The notes below the pieces were generated by a model. The model was not told where the DNA came from, ran no database searches, and worked only from the letters and a program-made list of their open reading frames with translations. Shown here piece by piece: positions 53,922 to 62,594 of a stretch of DNA of 64,000 nucleotides. The stretch comes from Bacteroidota bacterium (GTDB lineage: Bacteria; Bacteroidota; Bacteroidia; Bacteroidales; TTA-H9), in NCBI GenBank assembly GCA_003250395.1, contig QKGM01000038.1:330414-394413 (forward strand). Direction: 5' to 3'. The translations under genes were made by a program, and so were the position numbers. Position 1 is the first letter of the stretch; every line of letters starts with the position of its first letter.

Positions 53922-55436
53922 CTATCTGGTAGAGGTGAAGTGGTTCAATGCTATTACAGATTTTCTTGATATCAGGAACAGCCCTGTAAAAGTAAGTATC
54001 CCATTTACCAGTAGCAGTTCAAACCCAAATTTGTAGCCATTAAACCATTCTTCAGAGTGGTTACCTATATACCACGTCAAAGCTGGTGAGATGAGCGCGA
54101 TTACTGGTATTAATTTCTTGGCTGGTTTCAGATGTGTGAATAGTCCAAAACTGTATAACCCAAGTAAAGGTCCATACGTGTATCCCGCCATCGTAAATAC
54201 TGCATTAATTACACTGGTGTTATTAAGAGCTTCAAATGCCAGAATGGTTAACAGAACAATTATAGAGGCGATTACATGTACCCAGAATCGAATGCGTTGT
54301 TTCTGAATATTATCGAAATTCCGGAAATTAAGTATGTCAATACAGAAAGAAGTTGTTAATGCAGCAATTGCGGAATCTGCACTTGAGAATGCTGCTGCGA
54401 TAACTCCGATAATAAAGACGACCGATGCGAGTGTTCCAAGATAATTCATCGAAAGTAACGGATAGAGTGCATCAGTATGAATAAATTTGTTGCTGGTAAG
54501 ATCAAGCATAAATCCATGTGCATCAGTAAAAGTTAGCCCGGATTGCTGAACAAATAGGTACATCAATGCCCCCATTGTCAAAAAAATTAAATTAACAGGA
54601 ATTAAAATCAGTGAAAAGGTAACCATGTTTTTTTGTGCATCACGAAGACTACGACAAGTAAGATTTTTTTGCATCATATTCTGATCTAGTCCTGTCATTA
54701 CAATGGCAATAAAAGCTCCTGACAGGAATTGTTTAACAAAATGATTAGGAGAACGCCAATCCCAGTTAAATACTCTTGTCAGATGGCTTTCCCTGAGGCT
54801 TGAAAGAACCGTACCTGGTTCTGGATGAAGATTTCTGATAATAACAATGATAGTCAGGATTACTGCAAGTAACATGAAAAAGGTTTGAAGCGTATCCGTC
54901 CAAACTATAGTTTTAATTCCCCCTTTATAGGTATAAAGCCAGATTAATATTATAGTGACTGCAACTGTAATGGAAAAGGGAATCCCGTAGTGAGCGAAGA
55001 AAGTAATCTGCAAAACCATGGCGGCAAGAAACAATCTAAATGAAGCTCCGATTGTCTGGCTGATTAAGAAAAATATTGCTCCGGTTTTATATGCAGGGTT
55101 TCCAAAACGTTGACCAAGGTATGAATATATTGAAACAAGGTTTAACTTGTAGTATAATGGCATCAGGACAAAGGCAATTACTGCATAACCTAGCAGATAG
55201 CCCATCACTAATTGGAAGTACTCAAATCCACTATTTCCAACTTCTCCAGGTATTGATATAAGAGTGACGCCTGATAGACTAGCCCCAATCATCCCGAATG
55301 CCACCACAAACCATGGAGATTGACGATTACCTGTAAAAAACGATGAGTTATTTGAATTTTTAGAGGTAAATCTTGCAATAATTAACAACAGGGCAAAATA
55401 GCCAATCACAGAGATTAACATGGTTATTGGGCTCAT
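53922..55436 (-). CDS. Sodium:solute symporter family (SSS) transporter
   Basis: The 504-residue protein has about 13 membrane segments with the LeuT-type SSS fold. Recognisable parts are GASLSGVTLISIPGEVG in the first repeat, GLDQNMMQKNLTCRSLRDAQKNM, and AAFSSADSAIAALTTSFCIDIL with the sodium-site serines. The substrate is unknown. It is immediately downstream of the NamZ/DUF1343 gene (15 nt apart, same strand), so it probably imports a product of that enzyme, such as a muropeptide sugar. Confidence 0.88.
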   Translation of the reverse strand: MSPITMLISVIGYFALLLIIARFTSKNSNNSSFFTGNRQSPWFVVAFGMIGASLSGVTLISIPGEVGNSGFEYFQLVMGYLLGYAVIAFVLMPLYYKLNLVSIYSYLGQRFGNPAYKTGAIFFLISQTIGASFRLFLAAMVLQITFFAHYGIPFSITVAVTIILIWLYTYKGGIKTIVWTDTLQTFFMLLAVILTIIVIIRNLHPEPGTVLSSLRESHLTRVFNWDWRSPNHFVKQFLSGAFIAIVMTGLDQNMMQKNLTCRSLRDAQKNMVTFSLILIPVNLIFLTMGALMYLFVQQSGLTFTDAHGFMLDLTSNKFIHTDALYPLLSMNYLGTLASVVFIIGVIAAAFSSADSAIAALTTSFCIDILNFRNFDNIQKQRIRFWVHVIASIIVLLTILAFEALNNTSVINAVFTMAGYTYGPLLGLYSFGLFTHLKPAKKLIPVIALISPALTWYIGNHSEEWFNGYKFGFELLLVNGILTFTGLFLISRKSVIALNHFTSTR

Positions 55437-55451
55437 GAATAATGAATTAGG

Positions 55452-56678
55452 TTAATTTTGAAGATCAGGATAAAGAAGATATTTTTGCCTTATTGTTTTG
55501 TATTTCTTTAATTGTTTTTCCCAATTCATCCTGATCTCATCTTCAGATTTTCCATTTTCGATTTCAATGCGTAGTTGATCTGTTCCTGCTAATTTGTCGA
55601 AAAAATTAGGACGCTCAAAGAAGTTTGTTTTTCTTTTGAGGTTTTGGTAGTATCTGATGAAAATATCCAAATCAATCTTATTTCTTTGATGTGTTTTCCT
55701 CAAGTCATCCCCAAAGCACTTCTTCCCTTTCTGAGGGGGATTGATTGAAGCATTTCTAATTGGATGAGGTTCAAAGATAAATGACCCACATGATTCATCC
55801 GGAAAGCCTATTACCTGAAAGGGCCATGGTGTCCCGCGACCTACACTTACAGGTGTTGCCTCAAACCAGCACAAAGAAGGATATAAATTGATAGCTACGT
55901 CGTTAGGTAGGTTAGGTGATGGCTGTTCAGGCAAAGAAACAATATCACCATGCCTATAGCATGAAAGGAGAATGACCTTCAAAGGGCAACGTTCAGAATT
56001 TCTCAACCACCCTTCACCATTAATCATATTTGCTAACTCCCCGGGAGTAAGCCCATATACAACGGGGATAGGATGCATACCAACGAAGGAACGGAATGCT
56101 GTATCAAGAACCGGGCCATCAATATATCCGCCATTTGGATTTGGTCGATCTAATATAATTAGAGGTTTCCCATTTTCTGCACAAGCTTCCATCACGTAAT
56201 GTAGAGTTGAAATATACGTGTAAAATCTGACACCTACATCCTGAATATCATACACCATGATATCAATCCTTTCCATTTGTTCAGGTGACGGCTTCTTGGT
56301 TTTTCCATAAAGTGACCAAATAGTAATACCTGTTTTGGTGTCTCTGAAGTTTTGGATCATTTCTCCGTCCGGAGCCATTCCCAGGAATCCATGTTCAGGG
56401 GAAAAAATTGCTTCGATGTGAACACCAAGCTTAAGTAATGTATCAACTAAATGCTGTCCTTTAATAGTAGATGTTTGGTTAACAACCAATCCTATTTTTT
56501 TATTTGTAAATAGGTTTATGTATTCCTCAATTTGTTCTGCACCAGTCCTATATTGAACAGAGGTGTGTTCTTCAGTTGTATCGGGGCTATAATGATTGTC
56601 AAAAATCGGATTCTGTGGCAGACATGTGGTTAAACTCAAAATCCATAAAGGAATTATCAAAAGCAACTTAATAATCAT
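55452..56678 (-). CDS. namZ: DUF1343 protein, exo-beta-N-acetylmuramidase (NamZ) family
   Basis: The 408-residue protein has a signal peptide, possibly lipoprotein type (SLTTCLPQ, Cys19). The catalytic domain carries GLVVNQTS, EAIFSPEHGFLG, MVYDIQDVGVRFYTY and ILDRPNPNGG, all signatures of DUF1343 (PF07075). Members characterised in Bacillus and Tannerella release N-acetylmuramic acid from the non-reducing end of peptidoglycan fragments. Next to a sodium symporter, it could feed cell-wall sugar uptake. It lies in one operon with that transporter. Confidence 0.85.
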   Translation of the reverse strand: MIIKLLLIIPLWILSLTTCLPQNPIFDNHYSPDTTEEHTSVQYRTGAEQIEEYINLFTNKKIGLVVNQTSTIKGQHLVDTLLKLGVHIEAIFSPEHGFLGMAPDGEMIQNFRDTKTGITIWSLYGKTKKPSPEQMERIDIMVYDIQDVGVRFYTYISTLHYVMEACAENGKPLIILDRPNPNGGYIDGPVLDTAFRSFVGMHPIPVVYGLTPGELANMINGEGWLRNSERCPLKVILLSCYRHGDIVSLPEQPSPNLPNDVAINLYPSLCWFEATPVSVGRGTPWPFQVIGFPDESCGSFIFEPHPIRNASINPPQKGKKCFGDDLRKTHQRNKIDLDIFIRYYQNLKRKTNFFERPNFFDKLAGTDQLRIEIENGKSEDEIRMNWEKQLKKYKTIRQKYLLYPDLQN

Positions 56679-57019
56679 ACGACAAACCTACAAATTTTTA
56701 GCGATTTTTTTTGACTCACTTTATAAACCTTTGTTACGAAATTCTGATCAAATTAGATTTTTATCTGTTAATACAATTGTTCTTCTTTTAATGAATTGGT
56801 TATGGGTATTACATAGTACTTAAGTATTGTTAAATGGTGCTGTAAAATATTAACCCCGGCAATAAGCTTGCTTAATCGATCGACTTTAAAGAAGAGTACA
56901 TGGGATAGAAATGATAGCTTGTTTATAAGCTTTCTGATAATTAAAATTAGAGCAGGATTTACAAATCTGAGGTAAGTAAATACGGATGAAAATAAAAGTG
57001 CATAAAGTCACTTATTTTT

Positions 57020-57050
57020 TTTGAGTGTTTATGTTTTTTATATATCTTTG
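57020..57050 (+). promoter_or_regulatory. Complete Bacteroidota promoter upstream of the ECF sigma gene
   Basis: TTTG at 57020-57023 and TATCTTTG at 57043-57050 with exactly 19 nt between them, the best -33/-7 match in the window. It would give a leader of about 155 nt that contains the G-tract element before the sigma factor start. Confidence 0.65.
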
Positions 57051-57152
57051 TGCTTCTTTTAACATTAGATTAACTGTTTGATTTAACTGTCGTTATAAAA
57101 ACAAAAGGGAATTTGCTTGAGTTGTTAATACATATGTTGAAAACTTTTTTTG

Positions 57153-57204
57153 AAAAAAAACCTCTGGGGGGGGTTACCTTTTGGTAAAAAGCGACATTAA
57201 TATA
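57153..57204 (+). repeat. G-tract/TTACC element, copy 1, upstream of the ECF sigma gene
   Basis: In order: A8 (57153-57160), CCTCT, G8 (57166-57173), TTACCTTTTG, nine bases, GACATTAATATA (57193-57204). TTACC and GGTAA can form a small hairpin around TTTT. The last base is 8 nt before the GTG start of the sigma gene. The same element occurs inverted at 63903-63957. Confidence 0.8.
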
Positions 57205-57211
57205 GTGTGAT

Positions 57212-57790
57212 GTGACGAAGTTTTCTACAAAACAGATTTTGGAAGGAATCGTAAGTAACGACACACGTGTACTTGATTATATTTATAGTTCTTTTTTTCC
57301 TGTTGCTCTCAGTTTTGTAAAATCTCGCGGTGGTTGCAAGGAAGATGCATTTGATGTCTTTCAGGAAGCGGTTGTAGTCATTTTACAAAGAGTGAGAAAA
57401 AGTCCACTTGAATTGGATTGCTTATTTGGGACTTATCTTCAGTCAGTGGTTAAAGTTATATGGGTACATCAGAAAATGGCTGATAAGCGTCGAAATGCGA
57501 TTATTGGAAGTGAGATGCATGAATATGAAGATATTGCTGATCTCGACTATGGTTTTCTTGAATCTTATCATGAAAATGAAAAGTCTAATTTTATTCAACG
57601 TCATTTTATTCATTTAAGTGAAGGCTGTCAGACTTTATTGAGGTTATATATTGAGGATGTCTCAGTAAGGGAGATTGCTGAAATTATGGGAGTAACTGAA
57701 AGTTTCGTTAAAAAAAAGAAATATGAATGTAAGCAGAAATTAATTAAACGAGTAATAGCTGACGCTGGATATAAAGATTTATTTCTATGA
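57212..57790 (+). CDS. ECF-type RNA polymerase sigma factor
   Basis: The 192-residue protein has a sigma-2 region (about 25-90, EDAFDVFQEAVVVILQRV) and a sigma-4 helix-turn-helix (about 130-185, LYIEDVSVREIAEIMGVTESFVKKKKYECKQKL). GTG at 57212 is the only start: an in-frame TAG lies at 57203. Sigma factors of this kind are common in Bacteroidota next to TPR and CHAT proteins. Its stop overlaps the next gene, a membrane TPR protein, by four bases (ATGA). A G-tract element directly precedes the start codon. Confidence 0.88.
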   Translation: MTKFSTKQILEGIVSNDTRVLDYIYSSFFPVALSFVKSRGGCKEDAFDVFQEAVVVILQRVRKSPLELDCLFGTYLQSVVKVIWVHQKMADKRRNAIIGSEMHEYEDIADLDYGFLESYHENEKSNFIQRHFIHLSEGCQTLLRLYIEDVSVREIAEIMGVTESFVKKKKYECKQKLIKRVIADAGYKDLFL

Positions 57791-58527
57791 TTAATCGAAC
57801 AGATGAACATTTGCTTAATGGCTACATAGAAGGGACATTAAATCAGATTGAGAGGAAAAAATTTGAGAATCGTATCGTCGAAAATCCTGAATTGAAGCAA
57901 ACAGTAATGTTAGCTGATACTCTCGATACTCCATTGAATGATTGGCAATCTTTGCAATTACGTAAAAAACTATCTGAGATTCATGAAAGAGAAAGGTCCT
58001 CATCAACTGGTAGATATTTTTACTCCTTTACTAAATGGCCAAAGATTAATATTGCAGCAGCTTTTTTAGTCATTTTGATTGGTCTTTCATTAACTATATT
58101 TCGAGGTCATCCTCAGGGAGAAGATCTTTTTGCTAAGTATTACGAGCCCGCCAAGCCGTTTTTAATGCAGCGTTCAGTTGAAACCACAGGGACCTCAGAT
58201 TTTGTTACTGCCATGCAGTATTATTCAAATAAAGATTATGTGAATTCAGCTCGAATACTTGCTTCTCAGACTGACAATATGGCTGCAAGGTTTTACCTTG
58301 CTCTTTCAATGATGGAGCTTAACGATATCCCAAAGGCTATTGAGCACCTAAAGGTAGTTACTGCGGATCAGTCTAACCTTTTTACTGATCAGGCAGGTTG
58401 GTATCTGGCGTTATGTTATATAAAAACAGGCAATATTGCCTTGGCCAAAAGTACTCTTAAAAATATTTCCGGCTCTCAGAATTATTTTAATGATAAAGCA
58501 GTTGACCTTCTGAATCAACTGGATTGA
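57787..58527 (+). CDS. Membrane-anchored TPR protein, probable anti-sigma factor
   Basis: The 246-residue protein has a cytoplasmic N terminus (HLLNGYIEGTLNQIERKKFENRIVENPELK), similar in pattern to Bacteroidota anti-sigma domains. One membrane segment follows (about 87-105) and then an extracytoplasmic part with TPR-like repeats (about 140-246, for example MQYYSNKDYVNSARIL and WYLALCYIKTGNIALAKSTL). There is no ZAS zinc motif. The four-base overlap with the sigma gene supports an anti-sigma role. It is followed by a terminator. Confidence 0.75.
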   Translation: MINRTDEHLLNGYIEGTLNQIERKKFENRIVENPELKQTVMLADTLDTPLNDWQSLQLRKKLSEIHERERSSSTGRYFYSFTKWPKINIAAAFLVILIGLSLTIFRGHPQGEDLFAKYYEPAKPFLMQRSVETTGTSDFVTAMQYYSNKDYVNSARILASQTDNMAARFYLALSMMELNDIPKAIEHLKVVTADQSNLFTDQAGWYLALCYIKTGNIALAKSTLKNISGSQNYFNDKAVDLLNQLD

Positions 58528-58552
58528 TTCTTTCTTGGTTTATTTAATCCAG

Positions 58553-58597
58553 AAAACCCCCTTAAGTCGAAAATCGTCTTAAGGGGGGTTTATTTTT
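58553..58597 (+). terminator. Terminator of the sigma/anti-sigma operon
   Basis: AAACCCCCTTAAG and CTTAAGGGGGGTTT (one extra G) pair around an 11-nt loop and are followed by TATTTTT. Confidence 0.8.
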
Positions 58598-59136
58598 CAG
58601 TTTGTTAAAGAATATGCATGTTTAATCAAGTTATGCCTCGTTGGTTCATTGGTAGAAAGTTTTACCTGGATGTAATATTTTCTTGACAGGGTGTAGATTC
58701 GGATCTGTTCTCTTTAATTGATTGATTCATAAATGACTATCTGATAATGGATAGTCTTATCCACTTACCCTGCGCAATAATAAGAACAAAGAAGATTTTA
58801 GATGTTTTGGCCAGAATCAAACGAAATGGGATACAGTATTACCTGAAACGGATTATTGATTCAGTTTTACTCATACGAAGGTACTGTTTATATCTTTCGG
58901 TAAAAAAGGTTACGTAAAATTATTGTCTGCAAATGTACAGAGTTAGCACAATAATTTATTATTACGGTCTAACTGCATTAATGAATGCGACATGCAGCAA
59001 CCTAATGCCTATATGGCGATTATTTGTGAACTTTCAGGGGAGTTTTTATCAGATTCTGGAGTTTGGCGACTCCTGTTATCGAGCTCCCTCTGCTTGGGTA
59101 ATTCTCAGTAAATTAATTCCACAGATCAATCTGTAG
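58598..59136. other. Intergenic region between convergent genes, nothing recognised
   Basis: About 540 nt between the sigma operon terminator and the end of the CHAT gene. A 67-codon frame at 58933-59136 has no recognisable character and no promoter. I see no terminator for the CHAT gene here. Confidence 0.45.
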
Positions 59137-62100
59137 CTACTTCCTAATGAGTTTTCTTTTATTTCTATACACTATTAGCCCTGAAACTATAATCAAGAGA
59201 AATGCACTGATTAGAAATGCCCAGATTGATACTCCTTTTTTATTCAAATTTGTCAGTGGCTCATTGGCACCAATCATAACATACGAGGACCAGAAGTAGG
59301 GATGTGAACGAAGGCGGTCGGCAGAAGCCAGATAATCAAGTTTTGCATGGTGAAGTGCCTGGTCAATTTCCTGACCTAGCTTAAGGTTATCATAAAATGA
59401 TGGCATCATGCCGGTAGCCGCATCATCTTCAGCCTCCCAAAGAGTCATTACGACTGAAGGGACACCAGCATATAAAAAACCTCTTGCCAGGCTCATAACC
59501 CCTTCTCCATTGACTAACCTGCCGCTGCCAGTATTACAACTACTAAGTACTGCCAGATGCGCAGAAAGGTCTAGATTATAGATTTCATATGTGTTTAGTA
59601 ATTGGTCTTCTGTACTATCTGGGGAGTTAGAAAAGATCATTTTGCTAAACATTGGATTGTCATTATCGACAAGGGTATGTAACGCAAGATGTAATATCTC
59701 ATACTCTCCGGATACTTTCTTGAAAGTGGCTTCTGTAGCTTTATCATTTAAGTAAAGTTCGCTGCCGGCTATACCTTCAGCAATTTTCTGAACCTCTACC
59801 CTGATGCCTGGTATATCCGTTAAGACTGGTCTATATTCCCAGTTCTCATTATTCATCTGTTCAGTTTGAATGTATAGCGGCGCAAAGCCAACAAAGGTTT
59901 TAACCGGTTTTTTTCGTGCAGGCCATTCCAAAAATGGTAAGGAAGCTAAATAACTATATCTTATTGAAATATCCTTGATTAAATAATCAAGATTCTGATA
60001 ATCAGGCGTGGAGTAGCTGGGTTCCTTTTTGATTAGCGTCTCGAAAGGAATATAACCCAGAATCCCATCAGGTACAATCATAAGTCGGTTTGACTTAATG
60101 TAATTATAGTTTGGCTTGATTAAAATATTATAGAGATGTTGCGATTGACTTACAAAAGAGTTGAAACTAGTTTGAGCATCTGAAAGGAGTCCATGCCGGA
60201 TATTGTCAATATAGTTAACAACAAGATCTTTAAAATTATTTTCGACAGGGGTGATGTTTAAAACAAATGTATCTGGGGTAACGACAAAAGTATATATTGC
60301 TTCATTGGTAAGTGTATATTCCAGAATAGTTTCATTCCTTAGTAGTTGTTGAAGCTCCTTGGGAGTTGGAATTTTGTCGCCAAAACGATATTTAATATAG
60401 TCCGGGTTAATAGATTTAATACGTTTCGATAAATCTTCCTGCTCTTTTTCAAGAGCGAATACCTTTTCTCTCCAAAGATCAATTTTATTAGTATTTGGAG
60501 AGGTTGATTTTAATTCCTCATGAATCAGCTTGTTATATCCGGAGATGTTATTCCTTAACTGCTTTGATTCAGCAGCCATAGTAGCTGGTATTGAGTTCCC
60601 TATCATTTCTTCGCGATCATTTACCTCTGCCAACAAAATGGCTGATTTGCCCTTTTCTGCGAACATAAATGCTTCAGATAGATAGTAGGTCTCTTTTGTC
60701 ACGTTATATAATTCTGTTGTTGTCCTGAGAGCTCCTCCCAGCAACTCACGAAGTCTGCTACTGATGACCAGATTGCTTTCATCTGAACTGAGTTTGCTCC
60801 TTATCTGATTTACTACAGATGCATAAAGTTTGTAGTTGTTAAAACTCAAATAGAGATCTTTCAACTGTTTGTCTCTATGGTATAATTCGAAAAAAGCCTC
60901 TCCCTTGCCGGCAAAAACATTCATTAAATAATAATCCGGTGATTGAATACTGGTGTTGGGATTTGAGCTGGGGTTGGTATCATCGAAATCGTCAACAAGT
61001 GCTATAAGGGCATTTTGATAATTTTGAAGGCAGGCATGATAATTCTTCCGCTGTAACTCTAATTCTGCCAACCTCAGATAACAGTCTGCAACATCGCGGT
61101 TTTTTGTCCCGAAAAGTTTTTTGTTTATATGAAGAGCTATAGTATAGTGTTTGTGTGATTCGGAAAGCAGGTTCATAGATTTCAGCAGATTCCCATAGTG
61201 AAGATGGCTTAGTGCTACCTCGAAATTATTTTTACCGTAACGCTCTTCACTAAGCCGAATGGCCATAGTTAGAAATTCTTTAGCCTCATCTAGCCGGCCA
61301 AGTGCTTCCATACTTTTGCCCAAATTCCTGTAAGTCTTTAATTGTGAGGCAGAAATTGTGGAGTTATCAAGTGAAGATAGGAAATATTCGACAGATTTAA
61401 CATAGTCCTGTTTAACATAATAGATATGACCAATATTCATCTCAATTTCCTTTATCCTTCCATGCCCCGGAGATTTACGCCTTAGCATAATGAGCGATTT
61501 GTTGTAGTAAACTAGAGCTTTCTCATAATCTCCCTGTAAACTGTATATGTTGCCTTTATGATTATAAACGATATCGAGATCTGACGATTCGGGGTTTTGA
61601 GATTTAATTAGTAAATTCTCGGCATAATTTAAGTATAGAAAGGCGGAGTCGAGGTTCCCTAGTGTTGTTTCTATCTGACCTAAATTAACATAGGAAGAAG
61701 CCAGGTTTGCATAGTCATCTTTGCTTGAAGAGAGTTTTAGTTTTTCAGATAATGAGCGATACATATAATCTCTTGCTTTCGAGAAATCTCCCATTCTGGC
61801 AAATATGATACCCAGATTCTCATGAAATTTAGCAAGTAGATTGAGTTTATTAACTTTTTGATGTTCAAGCGAATTTATTGCCAGGTTTATATAATTGATC
61901 GCACTAGGAAATTGCTCAAGGTTTGAGTTAGCCATTCCAAGATTATTATAGGTAACAGATAAAATGGTGTCAAGCTCACCAAGCGACTTTCTCTTTTCCT
62001 GAATTGCCCTTTCAAGTAATTTGATCGCTGATCTATTATCTCCGAATATTATCATCAGGGTTCCATGAAGGTGGTAGATTTCTCCTAACAGGAGTGGGGA

Positions 62101-62439
62101 TTCTATCGTGTATCTGGAATATAAACTGTCGGCTGTCCTGATTAAATTTAGCGAGGCTGCGTACTCGCGGTTATTCTTCTCTAAGTTAGCCAACCCTGTT
62201 AAGCATCTTATATATTCCCGATAGAGCTTATTCTTAATAAAATAGTCGCTGGCATCTTTGTAAGTCTTTTTCGCAGAAATAATATCTCCAGATTTCTCAA
62301 ACATCTGAGCCCGTCTCTCCCAATCAGTCACTGATTGTTTTATTTGAGAAGCGAAGATAAAACTGGTAATGGCTGTTAATAAACCTAAAACAACGAGAAT
62401 AAGTCTTATTGTATACGCTTTATGCAAAAGCCGTCTCAT
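59137..62439 (-). CDS. Membrane-anchored TPR-CHAT (caspase-like) protein
   Basis: The 1100-residue protein has an N-terminal membrane helix (about 12-31), a long array of roughly ten TPRs (about 40-520, for example SVTYNNLGMANSNLEQF and SYVNLGQIETTLGNLDSAF), a linker, a CHAT domain (about 780-1060) and a C-terminal membrane helix (about 1072-1092). The CHAT catalytic pair is present: His921 in LHLALHT and Cys968 in LSSCNTGSG, so it is probably an active cysteine peptidase. The annotated start is the ATG at 62439; the frame also has a TTG one codon earlier. It converges with the ECF sigma operon, a pairing frequent in Bacteroidota. Confidence 0.88.
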   Translation of the reverse strand: MRRLLHKAYTIRLILVVLGLLTAITSFIFASQIKQSVTDWERRAQMFEKSGDIISAKKTYKDASDYFIKNKLYREYIRCLTGLANLEKNNREYAASLNLIRTADSLYSRYTIESPLLLGEIYHLHGTLMIIFGDNRSAIKLLERAIQEKRKSLGELDTILSVTYNNLGMANSNLEQFPSAINYINLAINSLEHQKVNKLNLLAKFHENLGIIFARMGDFSKARDYMYRSLSEKLKLSSSKDDYANLASSYVNLGQIETTLGNLDSAFLYLNYAENLLIKSQNPESSDLDIVYNHKGNIYSLQGDYEKALVYYNKSLIMLRRKSPGHGRIKEIEMNIGHIYYVKQDYVKSVEYFLSSLDNSTISASQLKTYRNLGKSMEALGRLDEAKEFLTMAIRLSEERYGKNNFEVALSHLHYGNLLKSMNLLSESHKHYTIALHINKKLFGTKNRDVADCYLRLAELELQRKNYHACLQNYQNALIALVDDFDDTNPSSNPNTSIQSPDYYLMNVFAGKGEAFFELYHRDKQLKDLYLSFNNYKLYASVVNQIRSKLSSDESNLVISSRLRELLGGALRTTTELYNVTKETYYLSEAFMFAEKGKSAILLAEVNDREEMIGNSIPATMAAESKQLRNNISGYNKLIHEELKSTSPNTNKIDLWREKVFALEKEQEDLSKRIKSINPDYIKYRFGDKIPTPKELQQLLRNETILEYTLTNEAIYTFVVTPDTFVLNITPVENNFKDLVVNYIDNIRHGLLSDAQTSFNSFVSQSQHLYNILIKPNYNYIKSNRLMIVPDGILGYIPFETLIKKEPSYSTPDYQNLDYLIKDISIRYSYLASLPFLEWPARKKPVKTFVGFAPLYIQTEQMNNENWEYRPVLTDIPGIRVEVQKIAEGIAGSELYLNDKATEATFKKVSGEYEILHLALHTLVDNDNPMFSKMIFSNSPDSTEDQLLNTYEIYNLDLSAHLAVLSSCNTGSGRLVNGEGVMSLARGFLYAGVPSVVMTLWEAEDDAATGMMPSFYDNLKLGQEIDQALHHAKLDYLASADRLRSHPYFWSSYVMIGANEPLTNLNKKGVSIWAFLISAFLLIIVSGLIVYRNKRKLIRK

Positions 62440-62503
62440 CAAAATGGAGTTATATATTTTATAAAGATTAAAGTATCTTCTCCCAAAGGCGTTGATAATA
62501 TTG

Positions 62504-62511
62504 CAAAATTA
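62504..62511 (-). promoter_or_regulatory. Possible -7 element TAATTTTG of the CHAT gene
   Basis: On the minus strand TAATTTTG fits TAnnTTTG, 64 nt from the start codon and downstream of the terminator of the neighbouring gene, so the CHAT gene can be transcribed on its own. Confidence 0.4.
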
Positions 62512-62544
62512 GATTTTTAACTTATTAAAAATACATACTTGAAT

Positions 62545-62578
62545 AAAAAAGGCGGTCTCTTACATGAGGCCGCCTTTT
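62545..62578 (-). terminator. Terminator of the dockerin/T9SS gene
   Basis: AAAAGGCGGTCT and AGGCCGCCTTTT pair with one G-U around an 8-nt loop. On the minus strand a T run follows. Confidence 0.85.
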
Positions 62579-62594
62579 CTCAATCGGATTTTGA

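Noticed and set aside
58933..59136. Plus-strand frame of 67 codons between the sigma and CHAT operons
   Set aside because: Irregular composition, no promoter seen and no family resemblance; not supported as a gene.
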